Assembly: GCA_023429985.1 (NCBI GenBank)
Contig: JAEZCV010000047.1
Location: forward strand, 1-34,962
Origin: Bacteroidota bacterium
Lineage (GTDB): Bacteria > Bacteroidota > Bacteroidia > Chitinophagales > Chitinophagaceae
DNA: 34,962 nucleotides
Direction: 5' to 3'
In this document: in pieces, positions 16,668 through 24,700 of the stretch
Layout of the letters: each line of letters begins with the position of its first letter
How positions within the stretch are numbered: position 1 is the first letter of the stretch
The notes under the pieces: model-generated
What the model saw: the letters and a program-made list of their open reading frames with translations, nothing else
Told to the model about the DNA's origin: nothing
The model's database searches: none
Made by a program: the position numbers and the translations under genes

Positions 16668-17513
16668 ATGAAGCTTCTTACCCTCCTTGCCATCATGCTG
16701 TTTTCAGGCAGTTATTCATGGGCCCAGCAAAAAGATACCACGGTAATTTTATTTGACTATAATAAATACTTACTAAATACTACGGCGGTTAACCAGCTGC
16801 AGTCCTTTATTGAATCTTACCAGGATGAAAAAGGAATGATCATGATATTTGGCCATTGCGATTCAAGAGGGTCTGAAGCATATAATGAAATGCTTTCCGA
16901 ACAAAGAACAAATGCCGTAAGGTCGTGGCTGGAAATAAATGGTGTAGAATCTTCCAACATAAGTGTGGCCAAAGGGCTTGGCGAAATGCAACCACTGAAT
17001 CAAAACAGCAATGAAGATGAAATGCAACTGAACCGTAGGGTGGAAATTATCTGGGAACGAGCTCCCGAACCTCAGCCTGTGCAGGAGCCTGTTGAAACAC
17101 CAAAGAATTTTTCAAAAGAAACGGTTGACAGTTTAAAAGTGGGTGACAAACTTGTGCTGCCCAACATAAATTTCCAGGGCGGGTTACATCGTTTTATGCC
17201 TTCATCAATGGAATCATTAAAGGAATTGCTGGAGGTGATGCGCGAAAACGCTACGCTTGAAATTGAAATTCAAGGTCATATTTGCTGCCGTGCGGGAAGC
17301 GAAGATGATGGAATTGACCTTGAAACCCGGAAATATAATCTTTCCGCCGCACGTGCCAGGGCAGTATATGATTACCTGGTAGAAAATGGCATTGAACCAT
17401 CACGTATGAAATACCGCGGATTTGCAGGCAGGTTCCCGCTTGTTTCCCCCGAGCGATCTGAAGCCGACCGCACAACCAACAGGAGGGTTGAGATACAGGT
17501 TTTAAAACGTTAA
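16668..17513 (+). CDS. Protein with two OmpA C-terminal-like domains
   Basis: 281 residues with a signal peptide (cleavage near AQQ, 19-21). Domain 1 (about 25-130) has FGHCDSRG with Asp65 and LSEQR with Arg80, the two residues that grip diaminopimelate in OmpA-type domains, and ends NRRVEII. A Pro/Glu linker (131-150) leads to domain 2 (about 160-281), with GHICCRAG, LSAARARAV (Arg229), YRGFAGRFPLV and NRRVEIQ. In domain 2 the position of the conserved Asp is Cys206, so binding may differ. There is no transmembrane barrel, so it is probably a periplasmic peptidoglycan-binding protein. The GNAT gene follows 29 bp later. Confidence 0.87.
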   Translation: MKLLTLLAIMLFSGSYSWAQQKDTTVILFDYNKYLLNTTAVNQLQSFIESYQDEKGMIMIFGHCDSRGSEAYNEMLSEQRTNAVRSWLEINGVESSNISVAKGLGEMQPLNQNSNEDEMQLNRRVEIIWERAPEPQPVQEPVETPKNFSKETVDSLKVGDKLVLPNINFQGGLHRFMPSSMESLKELLEVMRENATLEIEIQGHICCRAGSEDDGIDLETRKYNLSAARARAVYDYLVENGIEPSRMKYRGFAGRFPLVSPERSEADRTTNRRVEIQVLKR

Positions 17514-17542
17514 TCCTAAAGTCTGGAAAAATATTTCACTTC

Positions 17543-18070
17543 ATGCAATTCGATAACTATCGCATCAGGCAACTTACAACCGGCGACCTGGAAGATTATT
17601 ATAAAATGGTAGATAAGAACAGGTCCCGGCTGGAAGATTTTTTTACGGGAACTGTTTCCCGAACCAAAACCTTCAGTGATGCCGAGGTATTTCTTTCCGA
17701 GATTCTTAACCTGGCGGAAAAAAAACAATATTTCCCCTATGTTCTTGTAGATGAGAAAAAAAATTCAATAATTGGTTTTTTTGATTTGAAAAATATTGAC
17801 TGGTCGGTTCCTAAATCCGAAATGGGAGCCTATGTAGATGCGGACTATACAGGCAAAGGCATCACTACCAAAGCATTCAGCCTGTTTTGCGACTATTGTT
17901 TTCAGGAACTGGGGTTTAAGAAACTGTTTTTTCGAACACATGAGTCAAATACCCCCGTTCATAAAATAGCTGAAAAATGCGGTTTCCAGGTTGAAGGAAC
18001 CCTTCGGAAGGATTATAAAACCACCTCAGGCCAGCTTATTGACCTCATTTATTATGGCAGGATCGGCTAA
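17543..18070 (+). CDS. GNAT N-acetyltransferase, RimJ/RimL-like
   Basis: 175 residues. The N-terminus YRIRQLTTGDLEDYYKMVD is typical of the RimJ/RimL branch. The acetyl-CoA loop region is GAYVDADYTGKGITTKAF, near 101-118, and the C-terminal motif NTPVHKIAEKCGFQVEGTLR is near 143-162. It is a cytoplasmic acyltransferase acting on an amino group of a protein N-terminus or a small molecule, and the substrate cannot be assigned. It begins 29 bp after the double-OmpA gene, on the same strand and without a visible promoter, so the two may be co-transcribed. Confidence 0.9.
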   Translation: MQFDNYRIRQLTTGDLEDYYKMVDKNRSRLEDFFTGTVSRTKTFSDAEVFLSEILNLAEKKQYFPYVLVDEKKNSIIGFFDLKNIDWSVPKSEMGAYVDADYTGKGITTKAFSLFCDYCFQELGFKKLFFRTHESNTPVHKIAEKCGFQVEGTLRKDYKTTSGQLIDLIYYGRIG

Positions 18071-18138
18071 AAGGAAATTAATCTGAAAAGCTTGTAACAA
18101 ATTCCTTTCCTGCTCCGTCATATTCTCAAACAGCCTAC

Positions 18139-18339
18139 ATGAGAAAATTTTCAATTCCACTGGCAGTTGTCATAAGCCTGATGTTTATTGTGGCATTGAG
18201 TTTTACAGTTTTTGCATGGTCAAAATCAGCTGAAAACCAGTTTAATGAGGAAACCGAGGAAACAAATCCTTACAGGGTAACCGTCATTCCCGGGGATATA
18301 TTTTCTGTACAATACGCGCCCGGCTCTTTTTTGCCATAA
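18139..18339 (+). CDS. Small exported or membrane protein, unknown
   Basis: 66 residues. There is a basic start and a long hydrophobic stretch (MRKFSIPLAVVISLMFIVAL then SFTVFAW), followed by about 35 polar residues ending PGDIFSVQYAPGSFLP. It could be a signal-peptide-bearing peptide or a single-pass membrane protein. It lies between the acetyltransferase and the sigma-factor promoter on the same strand. No family is recognised, and the short length leaves doubt that it is expressed. Confidence 0.45.
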   Translation: MRKFSIPLAVVISLMFIVALSFTVFAWSKSAENQFNEETEETNPYRVTVIPGDIFSVQYAPGSFLP

Positions 18340-18389
18340 AAAATATTTTCCTTTGCTGTAACTATTTTCAACTTCAACCGTATTAAGGG

Positions 18390-18397
18390 TAAGTTTG
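18390..18397 (+). promoter_or_regulatory. -7 element of the sigma/anti-sigma/barrel operon
   Basis: TAAGTTTG matches TAnnTTTG perfectly and lies 11 nt before the sigma-factor ATG at 18409. This is the housekeeping-type element, so basal expression need not depend on the ECF factor itself. Confidence 0.6.
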
Positions 18398-18408
18398 CCT
18401 GGCTGTTT

Positions 18409-18894
18409 ATGAGCGAAAAAGAATATAATGAATGTGTGAACCTGTATGCCGACCACGTTTACCGGTTTATTTTTAAAAATCTTCGTCATGAAGAAGATGC
18501 CCGCGACGTGGTGCAATCTTCATACGAAAAACTGTGGATGCACAGGGAGCAGGTAAATTTTGAAAAAGCTAAATCTTACCTTTTCAGGATCGCCTATAAC
18601 CAGATGATAGATCATATAAGGAAGGTGAAGCGTATCAGTTTAAAAGAAGAATTACACGAAAACAGCCGTATCAGCACCACGGAAATGAACAATGCAAAAG
18701 CGATTTTGGAGGATGCTTTAAACAGGCTGAGTGAAACCCAGCGGTCGCTGGTAATGCTGAAAGATTATGAGGGTTACAGTTATGAGGAGATCGGGCAGAT
18801 CATGAACCTGAACGAAAGCCAGGTGAAAGTTTACCTGCACAGGGCACGCGTTCAATTAAAAGATTATATAGTAAAAGTTGAAAATGTCATTTAA
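18409..18894 (+). CDS. RNA polymerase ECF sigma factor
   Basis: 161 residues. Region 2 spans about 8-74, with EEDARDVVQSSYEKLWMHRE and the promoter-melting helix AKSYLFRIAYNQMIDHIRK. Region 4 spans about 100-152, with LSETQRSLVMLKDYEGYSYE and the helix-turn-helix EIGQIMNLNESQVKVYLHRA. Region 3 is absent, as in all ECF factors. It should direct RNA polymerase to a small regulon on release from the membrane anti-sigma factor encoded next. The two genes overlap by 11 nt, a strong sign of translational coupling. The ECF subgroup is not assigned. Confidence 0.94.
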   Translation: MSEKEYNECVNLYADHVYRFIFKNLRHEEDARDVVQSSYEKLWMHREQVNFEKAKSYLFRIAYNQMIDHIRKVKRISLKEELHENSRISTTEMNNAKAILEDALNRLSETQRSLVMLKDYEGYSYEEIGQIMNLNESQVKVYLHRARVQLKDYIVKVENVI

Positions 18895-19909
18895 CCTGGA
18901 ACATATCAATATTAATAATTACGAGGAATACTTCATTCTTTATATGGATAATGAATTATTGCCTCACCAGGTGGAAATGATGGAAGCTTTCCTGGTACAA
19001 AACCCGGGGCTCAGGCTTGAACTGGAAACACTGCAGGAAATCAAGCTCCCTGCAGAAAATATCAGTTTTGATAAATCGCACCTGTATTCTTCCCATATAA
19101 AATCCGGCCTTTCCGAACAAGACCTTCTTTTATATATTGACAATGAGCTTCCCCTTTCCAGGAAAGCAATTGTTGAGGAAGAACTGTCAATCAACCCTGT
19201 TTTTCACCAGCAGTTTTCAAATTTAATGAAAGCCAGGCTGGATGCAGGAGAGCAGGTTGCCTATCCCCATAAAAATGAATTATACAGGAGGTCGGGGCGC
19301 ATTATTTCGATGGCTTTCATCATTCGAATGGCAGCGGCCATCATATTAATTGCTTCCCTTGCCTTTGTTTATTTCAATAATGAAAAAGCAGAAATTCCCG
19401 CAGTTGCTGTTGTTCCAAATAAAACCATAGAAAAAGAAAATAGCAATACGCCTTCGCCCCGGCATCCGGAACCTTCAACAGAAATTGCTGAGAATAAAAT
19501 ATTGCCGGTTAACAAAGATGAATACAAGAACGACAACATTATTACTGTTACCAAACCTCAACCTACAGAAGATGTACAGCTGGTGGCAAACGTTGAAGTT
19601 CCAGATGAAGTTTATATTCCGGTAGAAAGAAGTGTTAGCCAAAAAACAATTGCCATAAACCATCCTAAACAATCTTTTAACAAACTGGCAGTAACACATG
19701 CTGTTGCTGAACCGTACAATAAGATAACTGCATCCATACAACCCGCGGTAATTGTAGAAGATGCAGCCATAGCAAACAACAATAACAAAGGTTCGTTCAA
19801 AGGTATTTTAAGAAAAGCCACGAGGCTCTTCGAAAAAACAACCGGCATCGATCCTACAAACGATGAGGAAGAACTAATGATTGGTGTTGTTTCGCTCAAT
19901 TTAAAATAA
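18884..19909 (+). CDS. Membrane anti-sigma factor with two N-terminal modules
   Basis: I chose the ATG at 18884 (341 residues) over an upstream in-frame TTG at 18878. The cytoplasmic part holds two copies of one module: about 13-51 (YEEYFILYMDNELLPHQVEM...) and about 78-116 (SEQDLLLYIDNELPLSRKAI...), each an acidic LYxDNEL helix start, a second helix and a final hydrophobic helix. There are no zinc-binding His/Cys residues, so it is not a classic ZAS domain. One membrane helix lies at about 144-164. After it comes a long periplasmic Pro/Asn/Thr-rich tail and a compact C-terminal segment at about 302-341 (FKGILRKATRLFEKTTGIDP...). Position, overlap with the sigma gene and topology support an anti-sigma role. 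The family is otherwise unrecognised. Confidence 0.82.
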   Translation: MSFNLEHININNYEEYFILYMDNELLPHQVEMMEAFLVQNPGLRLELETLQEIKLPAENISFDKSHLYSSHIKSGLSEQDLLLYIDNELPLSRKAIVEEELSINPVFHQQFSNLMKARLDAGEQVAYPHKNELYRRSGRIISMAFIIRMAAAIILIASLAFVYFNNEKAEIPAVAVVPNKTIEKENSNTPSPRHPEPSTEIAENKILPVNKDEYKNDNIITVTKPQPTEDVQLVANVEVPDEVYIPVERSVSQKTIAINHPKQSFNKLAVTHAVAEPYNKITASIQPAVIVEDAAIANNNNKGSFKGILRKATRLFEKTTGIDPTNDEEELMIGVVSLNLK

Positions 19910-19925
19910 TCTCTCAAAACTTTTT

Positions 19926-20747
19926 ATGAAAAAAACATTACTTGCAATTTTTGCAACCGGGCTTAGTTTGTTCGGTTTTGCACAGGAAGACAGTACGAAG
20001 CCCAGGCAGGATACCATTCGCGTGGGCGGTATGATTATCGTTAACAGTAAAGACAGCAGTGGTGATAACAACAGGGAATTCAGATTTTCTAACAGGCGTT
20101 CCGGCAAACCTTCCAATTTAAAAACCAACTGGTGGATCTTTGATATTGGATTTGCCAATATTGTTGACAACACTAATTATGGATCGCCAGAAGCCCAGGC
20201 ATTTGCACCCGGAATGGATGAAGAAAAAATGGGGCTAAAAGGAAAATCCATCAATGTTAATATCTGGTTCTTTATGCAAAGGTTGAATATGATCAAACAC
20301 GTGGTGAACCTGCAGTATGGACTGGGACTTGAACTGAACAATTATCATTTTGATGATGAAACAGTGAGGTTTCAGAAAAATCCTACGCAAATATTCCTGG
20401 ATCCCACTACGCTTGCAGGCGCAAAGAAAAACAAACTTGCCGCCGATTATATCACCATTCCCATGATGTTGAATTTTAATTTCACTCCCGGAAGAAAAAG
20501 AGGTTTTGGGCTTAGTGCCGGCGTTAGTGCAGGATATCTTTATTCGGCACGTCAAAAAATTAAGATCGATGGTGATAAAACAAAACTTAAAGACGATTTC
20601 GACCTCGAACGCTGGAAGCTTTCTTATATAGGTGAATTAAACCTTGGACCTGTAAAATTGTATGGCTCCTATGCCATGAATAATATGTGGTCGAAAGGGC
20701 TGGATCAAACCCCTTATAACGTAGGAATCCGATTCAGTAATTGGTAG
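19926..20747 (+). CDS. Outer-membrane beta-barrel protein (OMP_b-brl type)
   Basis: 273 residues with a signal peptide (MKKTLLAIFATGLSLFGFAQ). A polar linker (21-60) precedes barrel strands such as INVNIWFFMQRLNMIKHVVN, LQYGLGLELNNYHF, YITIPMMLNFNFTP, FGLSAGVSAGYLYSARQKIK and LGPVKLYGSYAMNNMW. The chain ends in an aromatic residue (IRFSNW), as outer-membrane barrels do. The gene starts 16 bp after the anti-sigma stop, within the same operon, and ends with a strong terminator. It is the likely envelope-surface partner, or an autoregulated target, of the sigma/anti-sigma pair. Confidence 0.87.
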   Translation: MKKTLLAIFATGLSLFGFAQEDSTKPRQDTIRVGGMIIVNSKDSSGDNNREFRFSNRRSGKPSNLKTNWWIFDIGFANIVDNTNYGSPEAQAFAPGMDEEKMGLKGKSINVNIWFFMQRLNMIKHVVNLQYGLGLELNNYHFDDETVRFQKNPTQIFLDPTTLAGAKKNKLAADYITIPMMLNFNFTPGRKRGFGLSAGVSAGYLYSARQKIKIDGDKTKLKDDFDLERWKLSYIGELNLGPVKLYGSYAMNNMWSKGLDQTPYNVGIRFSNW

Positions 20748-20769
20748 AAATCACGATTAATTCAGTACT

Positions 20770-20800
20770 ATCCCTTTGGTGATGCCAAAGGGATTTTTTT
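20770..20800 (+). terminator. Rho-independent terminator of the sigma operon
   Basis: ATCCCTTTGG (20770-20779), loop TGATG, CCAAAGGGAT (20785-20794), then seven T ending at 20800. A 10-bp perfect stem. Confidence 0.92.
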
Positions 20801-20878
20801 ATTTTAAGGTGTTAAATAACAGGGAGTAAGGAAAATAATTTTTAATTTGCCTTCGTTACTAATCAATAACCTAAGTTC

Positions 20879-21460
20879 ATGAAAACCGCCTTTATCCTAT
20901 CTTGCCTTTTTATAGGTGGCAGCTATTTTTTACAGGATAGTAATAAGTCCACGCAGTTAATGATTCCTTCAGCCAAGTCATCAACCACCAAACGTGCCAA
21001 TGCACCGGCGGCTCCTGTTGGTGCAGTTTCCATTGTAATTGATAAATCGGACTATGAGCTTCACGTATACGATGCAAAAGGATGGTATGCTACTTTCCCC
21101 GTAGTATTTGGAAACAATACGCTTGCCGACAAAAAGATGGAAGGCGATAAAAATACGCCCGAAGGCCACTTCCGTATTGTAAACAAAAGAGTACATAATA
21201 AATGGTCAAGATTCCTGGGCATTGATTATCCAACAAATGAAAGCCTTGCAAAATTTCATCAGCGAAAAAAGAGAGGCGAAATTCCTTCTCATGCAAAACC
21301 CGGAGCCGGCATTGGCTTGCATGGTGTTTACAAAAATGATGATTTTATGATTGATCGTTATAAGAACTGGACAAACGGATGCATTGCATTGAAAAATCAT
21401 GATGTTGAGGAGATCTACCGTTATGTACCTGTTGGAACCCCTGTTACCATCAGGAAGTGA
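20879..21460 (+). CDS. L,D-transpeptidase, YkuD family
   Basis: 193 residues. A short signal peptide (MKTAFILSCLFIGGSYF) is followed by the YkuD domain from about 48 to 193. The core reads VGAVSIVIDKSDYELHVYDA, then KNTPEGHFRIVNK, GIGLHGVY with His148, and TNGCIALKNHDVEEIY with the catalytic Cys168. These match the HXnSXGC-type active site, here NGCIAL. It should make or edit 3-3 peptidoglycan cross-links, or attach proteins to the wall, in the periplasm. It is the second transpeptidase of this broad type in the window, from a different branch. Its TGA directly touches the stop codon of the convergent hydrolase. Confidence 0.92.
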   Translation: MKTAFILSCLFIGGSYFLQDSNKSTQLMIPSAKSSTTKRANAPAAPVGAVSIVIDKSDYELHVYDAKGWYATFPVVFGNNTLADKKMEGDKNTPEGHFRIVNKRVHNKWSRFLGIDYPTNESLAKFHQRKKRGEIPSHAKPGAGIGLHGVYKNDDFMIDRYKNWTNGCIALKNHDVEEIYRYVPVGTPVTIRK

Positions 21461-22402
21461 TCATAAATTATCGGAAAATTCCCGAACATAATTTTCCCAT
21501 TCCATTTTATGTGTTCGTAAAAATGAATGGTGGTCTGCTCCTTTGTAGGTCACCAATTTTTTATCTGCAAAAGGAATATTTCGGTAAATGGTTACAGGCT
21601 CACTGATATTTACAAGATGATCCCTGTCGCCCAGTTGCACCAATACAGGACAATGAATTTTTTTTGCATATTCTTTTACATCATGCCCAAATCCATTATA
21701 TCCCTGCTGCACACCAACCCAAAAAGTTACCAGTGAAGCAAACGGTTCTGAAGGAAAGCCAAGAGATTTTGCCCTGGCTTTAAAATGTTCTTTCAAAGAA
21801 CCAAATGGACAATCGGCAATTACTCCATCGGCCATAATTCCTTCCGAAGCTGCTTTTAAAACCACGGCAGCTCCCATGGAAGAGCCATAAATTATATTCT
21901 TTTTATTTCCATTACGTAAAGACCATTTCAATGCCGCATCAACCTCCTCAGTTTCCTTTACCCCATAGCTGGTGCTGCTGCCTTCACTGTTACCGTGTGC
22001 CCTGAAATCCACCAGTAAAACATTATAGCCCCATGAACGGAAAACCGCGGCTTCGTCTTTAAAATGATCCTTCCTGGATGTTACACCGTGAAAAAAGATC
22101 ACACATTTTTTTGAAGAATCGGAATGATAATACCAGGACTCCAGTTTAATTCCAGATGCAGTTGATAAGGTATCTCTTTCATAACCCTGCCATGGTTCGC
22201 CGCTGAAATTTTTATAGATAACCGGACCTGAAAATAAATTCCATGTTTTGGAAAAAATATTACTTCCTTGCTGCGACTGAACCGAATACTTATAAAAATG
22301 TGTGTAACGATAGGCGTAAAAATTAGCCGAAATATTAATCAGGATCAGCTGAGCAATAATGAACCAGCCAAGCACCTTCCACTTTGTCCGAAAATTTTTC
22401 AT
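21461..22402 (-). CDS. Alpha/beta hydrolase with N-terminal membrane anchor
   Basis: 313 residues. A hydrophobic helix lies at about 9-28. The hydrolase fold then follows: the oxyanion strand VIFFHGVTSRKDHF, DFRAHGNSEGS, the nucleophile elbow YGSSMGA with Ser175, a likely acid in LGDRDHLV (Asp259 or Asp261), and the catalytic His in GADHHSF (291-292). The arrangement matches the YqkD/FrsA-like (S9-related) esterase group. It is probably held at the inner membrane with the catalytic domain outside. Its substrate is unknown. A -7 element sits 7 nt from the ATG, so the mRNA may be nearly leaderless. Confidence 0.9.
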   Translation of the reverse strand: MKNFRTKWKVLGWFIIAQLILINISANFYAYRYTHFYKYSVQSQQGSNIFSKTWNLFSGPVIYKNFSGEPWQGYERDTLSTASGIKLESWYYHSDSSKKCVIFFHGVTSRKDHFKDEAAVFRSWGYNVLLVDFRAHGNSEGSSTSYGVKETEEVDAALKWSLRNGNKKNIIYGSSMGAAVVLKAASEGIMADGVIADCPFGSLKEHFKARAKSLGFPSEPFASLVTFWVGVQQGYNGFGHDVKEYAKKIHCPVLVQLGDRDHLVNISEPVTIYRNIPFADKKLVTYKGADHHSFLRTHKMEWENYVREFSDNL

Positions 22403-22409
22403 TAGCGAA

Positions 22410-22417
22410 CAAATGTA
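22410..22417 (-). promoter_or_regulatory. -7 element of the alpha/beta hydrolase gene
   Basis: The minus strand reads TACATTTG, a perfect TAnnTTTG, with 7 nt before the ATG at 22402. No -33 TTTG is found at the usual distance. Confidence 0.5.
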
Positions 22418-22603
22418 ATTGCAGAAAATGAAAGCTCATAACCTGGCTTAAACGGCTAAAAGTTAAAGGTTCATCTTAAAAAACCATGGTTTGCTATCTG
22501 TGGAAAGGCAATAGCAGAGCTGATTTTAGCTGTTGATGCTCAATTGTTCATAGCGCAGAATATTAAATTTTTATGATTGTTTCCATGGTTTTTCAAATTT
22601 GAT

Positions 22604-22633
22604 TTTGAATAAAACTTTTCATTCTTAACTTTG
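22604..22633 (+). promoter_or_regulatory. Promoter of the small exported protein / SulP unit
   Basis: TTTG (22604-22607), an 18-nt spacer and TAACTTTG (22626-22633) give a full -33/-7 match. The ATG at 22640 is 6 nt further, so transcription may start at or next to the start codon. Confidence 0.65.
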
Positions 22634-22639
22634 CGCTCC

Positions 22640-22987
22640 ATGCCAGGCCAAAAAAACATATCATCGTTTAGGGAAATTCTCTCCTCCCTGTTTATGATAT
22701 TTACGCTTGTCTGGCTTACAGTTAGTTTACCTTACGTTTATGAATCACAGCAGGCTTCCCAGGAATTAACTGCCGATACCGAAACCGAAATATCTTCAAA
22801 TTCGCTTGGCAATACCACGGAAGAAAGAACAGAATCCGGAGGAAACAGCCTTTCTGAATACATTCACGACGCTCATATTATCAGCAATTATCTTTATCCT
22901 GGCCAAATTAAATACGAAGTGCATCCCGATGCATTTTACGCCGCCTTTCATCCCGAAATGGATCTGCTCCCTCCTGAATTAGCCTAA
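22640..22987 (+). CDS. Small membrane or exported protein upstream of SulP transporter
   Basis: 115 residues from the ATG at 22640. I did not use the in-frame TTG at 22631, because it lies inside the -7 element. A hydrophobic helix at about 17-35 (SLFMIFTLVWLTVSLPYVY) is followed by a Ser/Thr/Glu-rich stretch. The C-terminal part contains YIHDAHIISNYLYPGQIKYE and HPDAFYAAFHPEMDLLPPE, with several His that could be functional. No family is recognised. The SulP gene follows after 75 bp without a promoter I can see, so the two may be co-transcribed. Confidence 0.6.
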   Translation: MPGQKNISSFREILSSLFMIFTLVWLTVSLPYVYESQQASQELTADTETEISSNSLGNTTEERTESGGNSLSEYIHDAHIISNYLYPGQIKYEVHPDAFYAAFHPEMDLLPPELA

Positions 22988-23062
22988 CATCTTTCTCTTT
23001 TTATTTTCTTATTTATTTCTACTTCTTCGGTACTCACTGAAGTGCATTTAAAATCGTGTTTA

Positions 23063-24685
23063 ATGAAACGTAGCGCATTTAATTTAAAAAATTTAAGTTC
23101 AGATATCCCATCATCTATAGTTGTATTCCTGGTAGCATTGCCCCTTTGTTTAGGCATTGCACTAGCCTCTGAAGCTCCATTGTTCAGTGGATTAATTGCA
23201 GGAATTGTTGGCGGACTTGTTGTAGGCTCACTGAGTGGCTCCCAGTTAAGTGTGAGCGGCCCCGCAGCCGGGTTAACAGCCATTGTTGCAGCAGGTATAC
23301 TAAAGCTTCCAAGCTTTGAATCTTTCCTGTTTGCTGTAATCATTTGTGGGTTTCTCCAGGTTATTTTGGGATTTGTAAAAGCAGGCATCCTCGGCGATTA
23401 CGTTCCAAATGGTGTAATTAAAGGCATGCTGGCAGCAATAGGAATTATTTTGATCCTGAACCAGTTTCCTCATTTGCTGGGCGACTCCGGGCCTTCCATC
23501 CTCGACGAAAGTGTTCGGCAGGGTGGCGAAACTTCCGGAGGGCTGTTTTCCAATTTTTTTAATGCCTTTACCCAAATCAATTCCGTAGCCCTTATCATTG
23601 GCGGAAGCTGCCTTGCATTTTATGTGATCTGGGAAAAGTTAATGGCTAAAAAAACAGGGTTCCTCAAATTGTTACCCGCTCCACTCCTTGTAGTTTTTCT
23701 TGGAGTAGGACTGAACCTTATCTTTAATTCAAATGGACTTCATGGACATCACCTGGTAACCATTCCCCAGGCTTCCAGTACCAGCGAATTCCTTTCTTTT
23801 TTTACCATCCCGGATTTCAGCGCGTTCTTTAACAAAGAAGTCTGGATACTGGGAATTACCCTTGCGCTGGTAGCTAGCCTGGAAACACTTTTAAGTATCG
23901 AAGCCATTGACGACCTCGACCCCTACCAGCGTGTAACCAATAAGGAAAGAGAATTAAAGGCCCAGGGAGTGGGAAATATGGTAAGCGGACTAATTGGCGG
24001 CCTTCCGGTGACCTCGGTGATTGTGCGCTCCTCGGCGAATGTAAATTCAGGAGCCAAGTCAAAAATGTCAACAATTATGCACGGCGGTCTGTTATTGGTT
24101 TGTGTTGCCTTCATTCCAGGCATATTGAACCTCATCCCCAAATGTGCGCTTGCTGCAATTCTCATCTACACTGGGTATAAACTGGCTAAACCTTCGTTGT
24201 TCAAACAATTCTTCAGCAGGGGAATGAATCAATTCCTTCCATTTTTAATTACTATCATGGCAATATTGCTCACCGACCTGCTGATTGGTGTGCTTGTTGG
24301 AATTGGAGTAGGTGTGTTTTTTATTGTAAGAACCAACTTCAAATCCTCCCTCTTTGTTATTCAGGATGATAATAAATATCTTTTCAGGTTGAAAAAGGAT
24401 GTATCTTTTTTAAACAAACCAATAATAAAAAATCGTCTGGAAGAATTACCCGAGAATTCATACGTTATCATTGACGTTTGCTCAGCAGGGTTTATTGATA
24501 AAGATATAATTGAGGTAATTGAAGATTTTGCCATCCATGCCCCTTTGAAAAATATTACCGTTGAAATTAAACAGAACAAAGACCACGGTTTTAATAAAAA
24601 AGTGCTGAAGGAAGTTTTTTCTCACAAGGAACTTGTTAGAAAGCATGATAAAACCATTGTAAGAAGACCATTAGAAAAAATTTAA
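23063..24685 (+). CDS. SulP/SLC26 family inorganic anion transporter with STAS domain
   Basis: 540 residues from the ATG at 23063. An in-frame GTG at 23042 is less likely. The membrane part, about 15-400, begins SSIVVFLVALPLCLGIALAS and has the substrate-site region GSLSGSQLSVSGPAAGLTAI. A conserved stretch LGITLALVASLETLLSIEAI and LIGGLPVTSVIVRSSANVN follows. About 430-515 is a STAS domain (NSYVIIDVCSAGFIDKDIIE). SulP proteins carry sulfate, bicarbonate or other anions. The carbonic anhydrase gene 15 bp downstream argues strongly for bicarbonate, as in BicA-like systems, but that is inference from context. Confidence 0.92.
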   Translation: MKRSAFNLKNLSSDIPSSIVVFLVALPLCLGIALASEAPLFSGLIAGIVGGLVVGSLSGSQLSVSGPAAGLTAIVAAGILKLPSFESFLFAVIICGFLQVILGFVKAGILGDYVPNGVIKGMLAAIGIILILNQFPHLLGDSGPSILDESVRQGGETSGGLFSNFFNAFTQINSVALIIGGSCLAFYVIWEKLMAKKTGFLKLLPAPLLVVFLGVGLNLIFNSNGLHGHHLVTIPQASSTSEFLSFFTIPDFSAFFNKEVWILGITLALVASLETLLSIEAIDDLDPYQRVTNKERELKAQGVGNMVSGLIGGLPVTSVIVRSSANVNSGAKSKMSTIMHGGLLLVCVAFIPGILNLIPKCALAAILIYTGYKLAKPSLFKQFFSRGMNQFLPFLITIMAILLTDLLIGVLVGIGVGVFFIVRTNFKSSLFVIQDDNKYLFRLKKDVSFLNKPIIKNRLEELPENSYVIIDVCSAGFIDKDIIEVIEDFAIHAPLKNITVEIKQNKDHGFNKKVLKEVFSHKELVRKHDKTIVRRPLEKI

Positions 24686-24700
24686 AAGAAAAAAATCGTT

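Noticed and set aside
18878..18883. TTG start for the anti-sigma gene
   Set aside because: An ATG two codons later is a better start and still overlaps the sigma gene.
22984..23388. A 134-residue minus-strand frame
   Set aside because: It overlaps the start of the SulP gene in antisense, and its Pro/Asn/Ala-rich composition looks like a shadow of membrane-helix codons.
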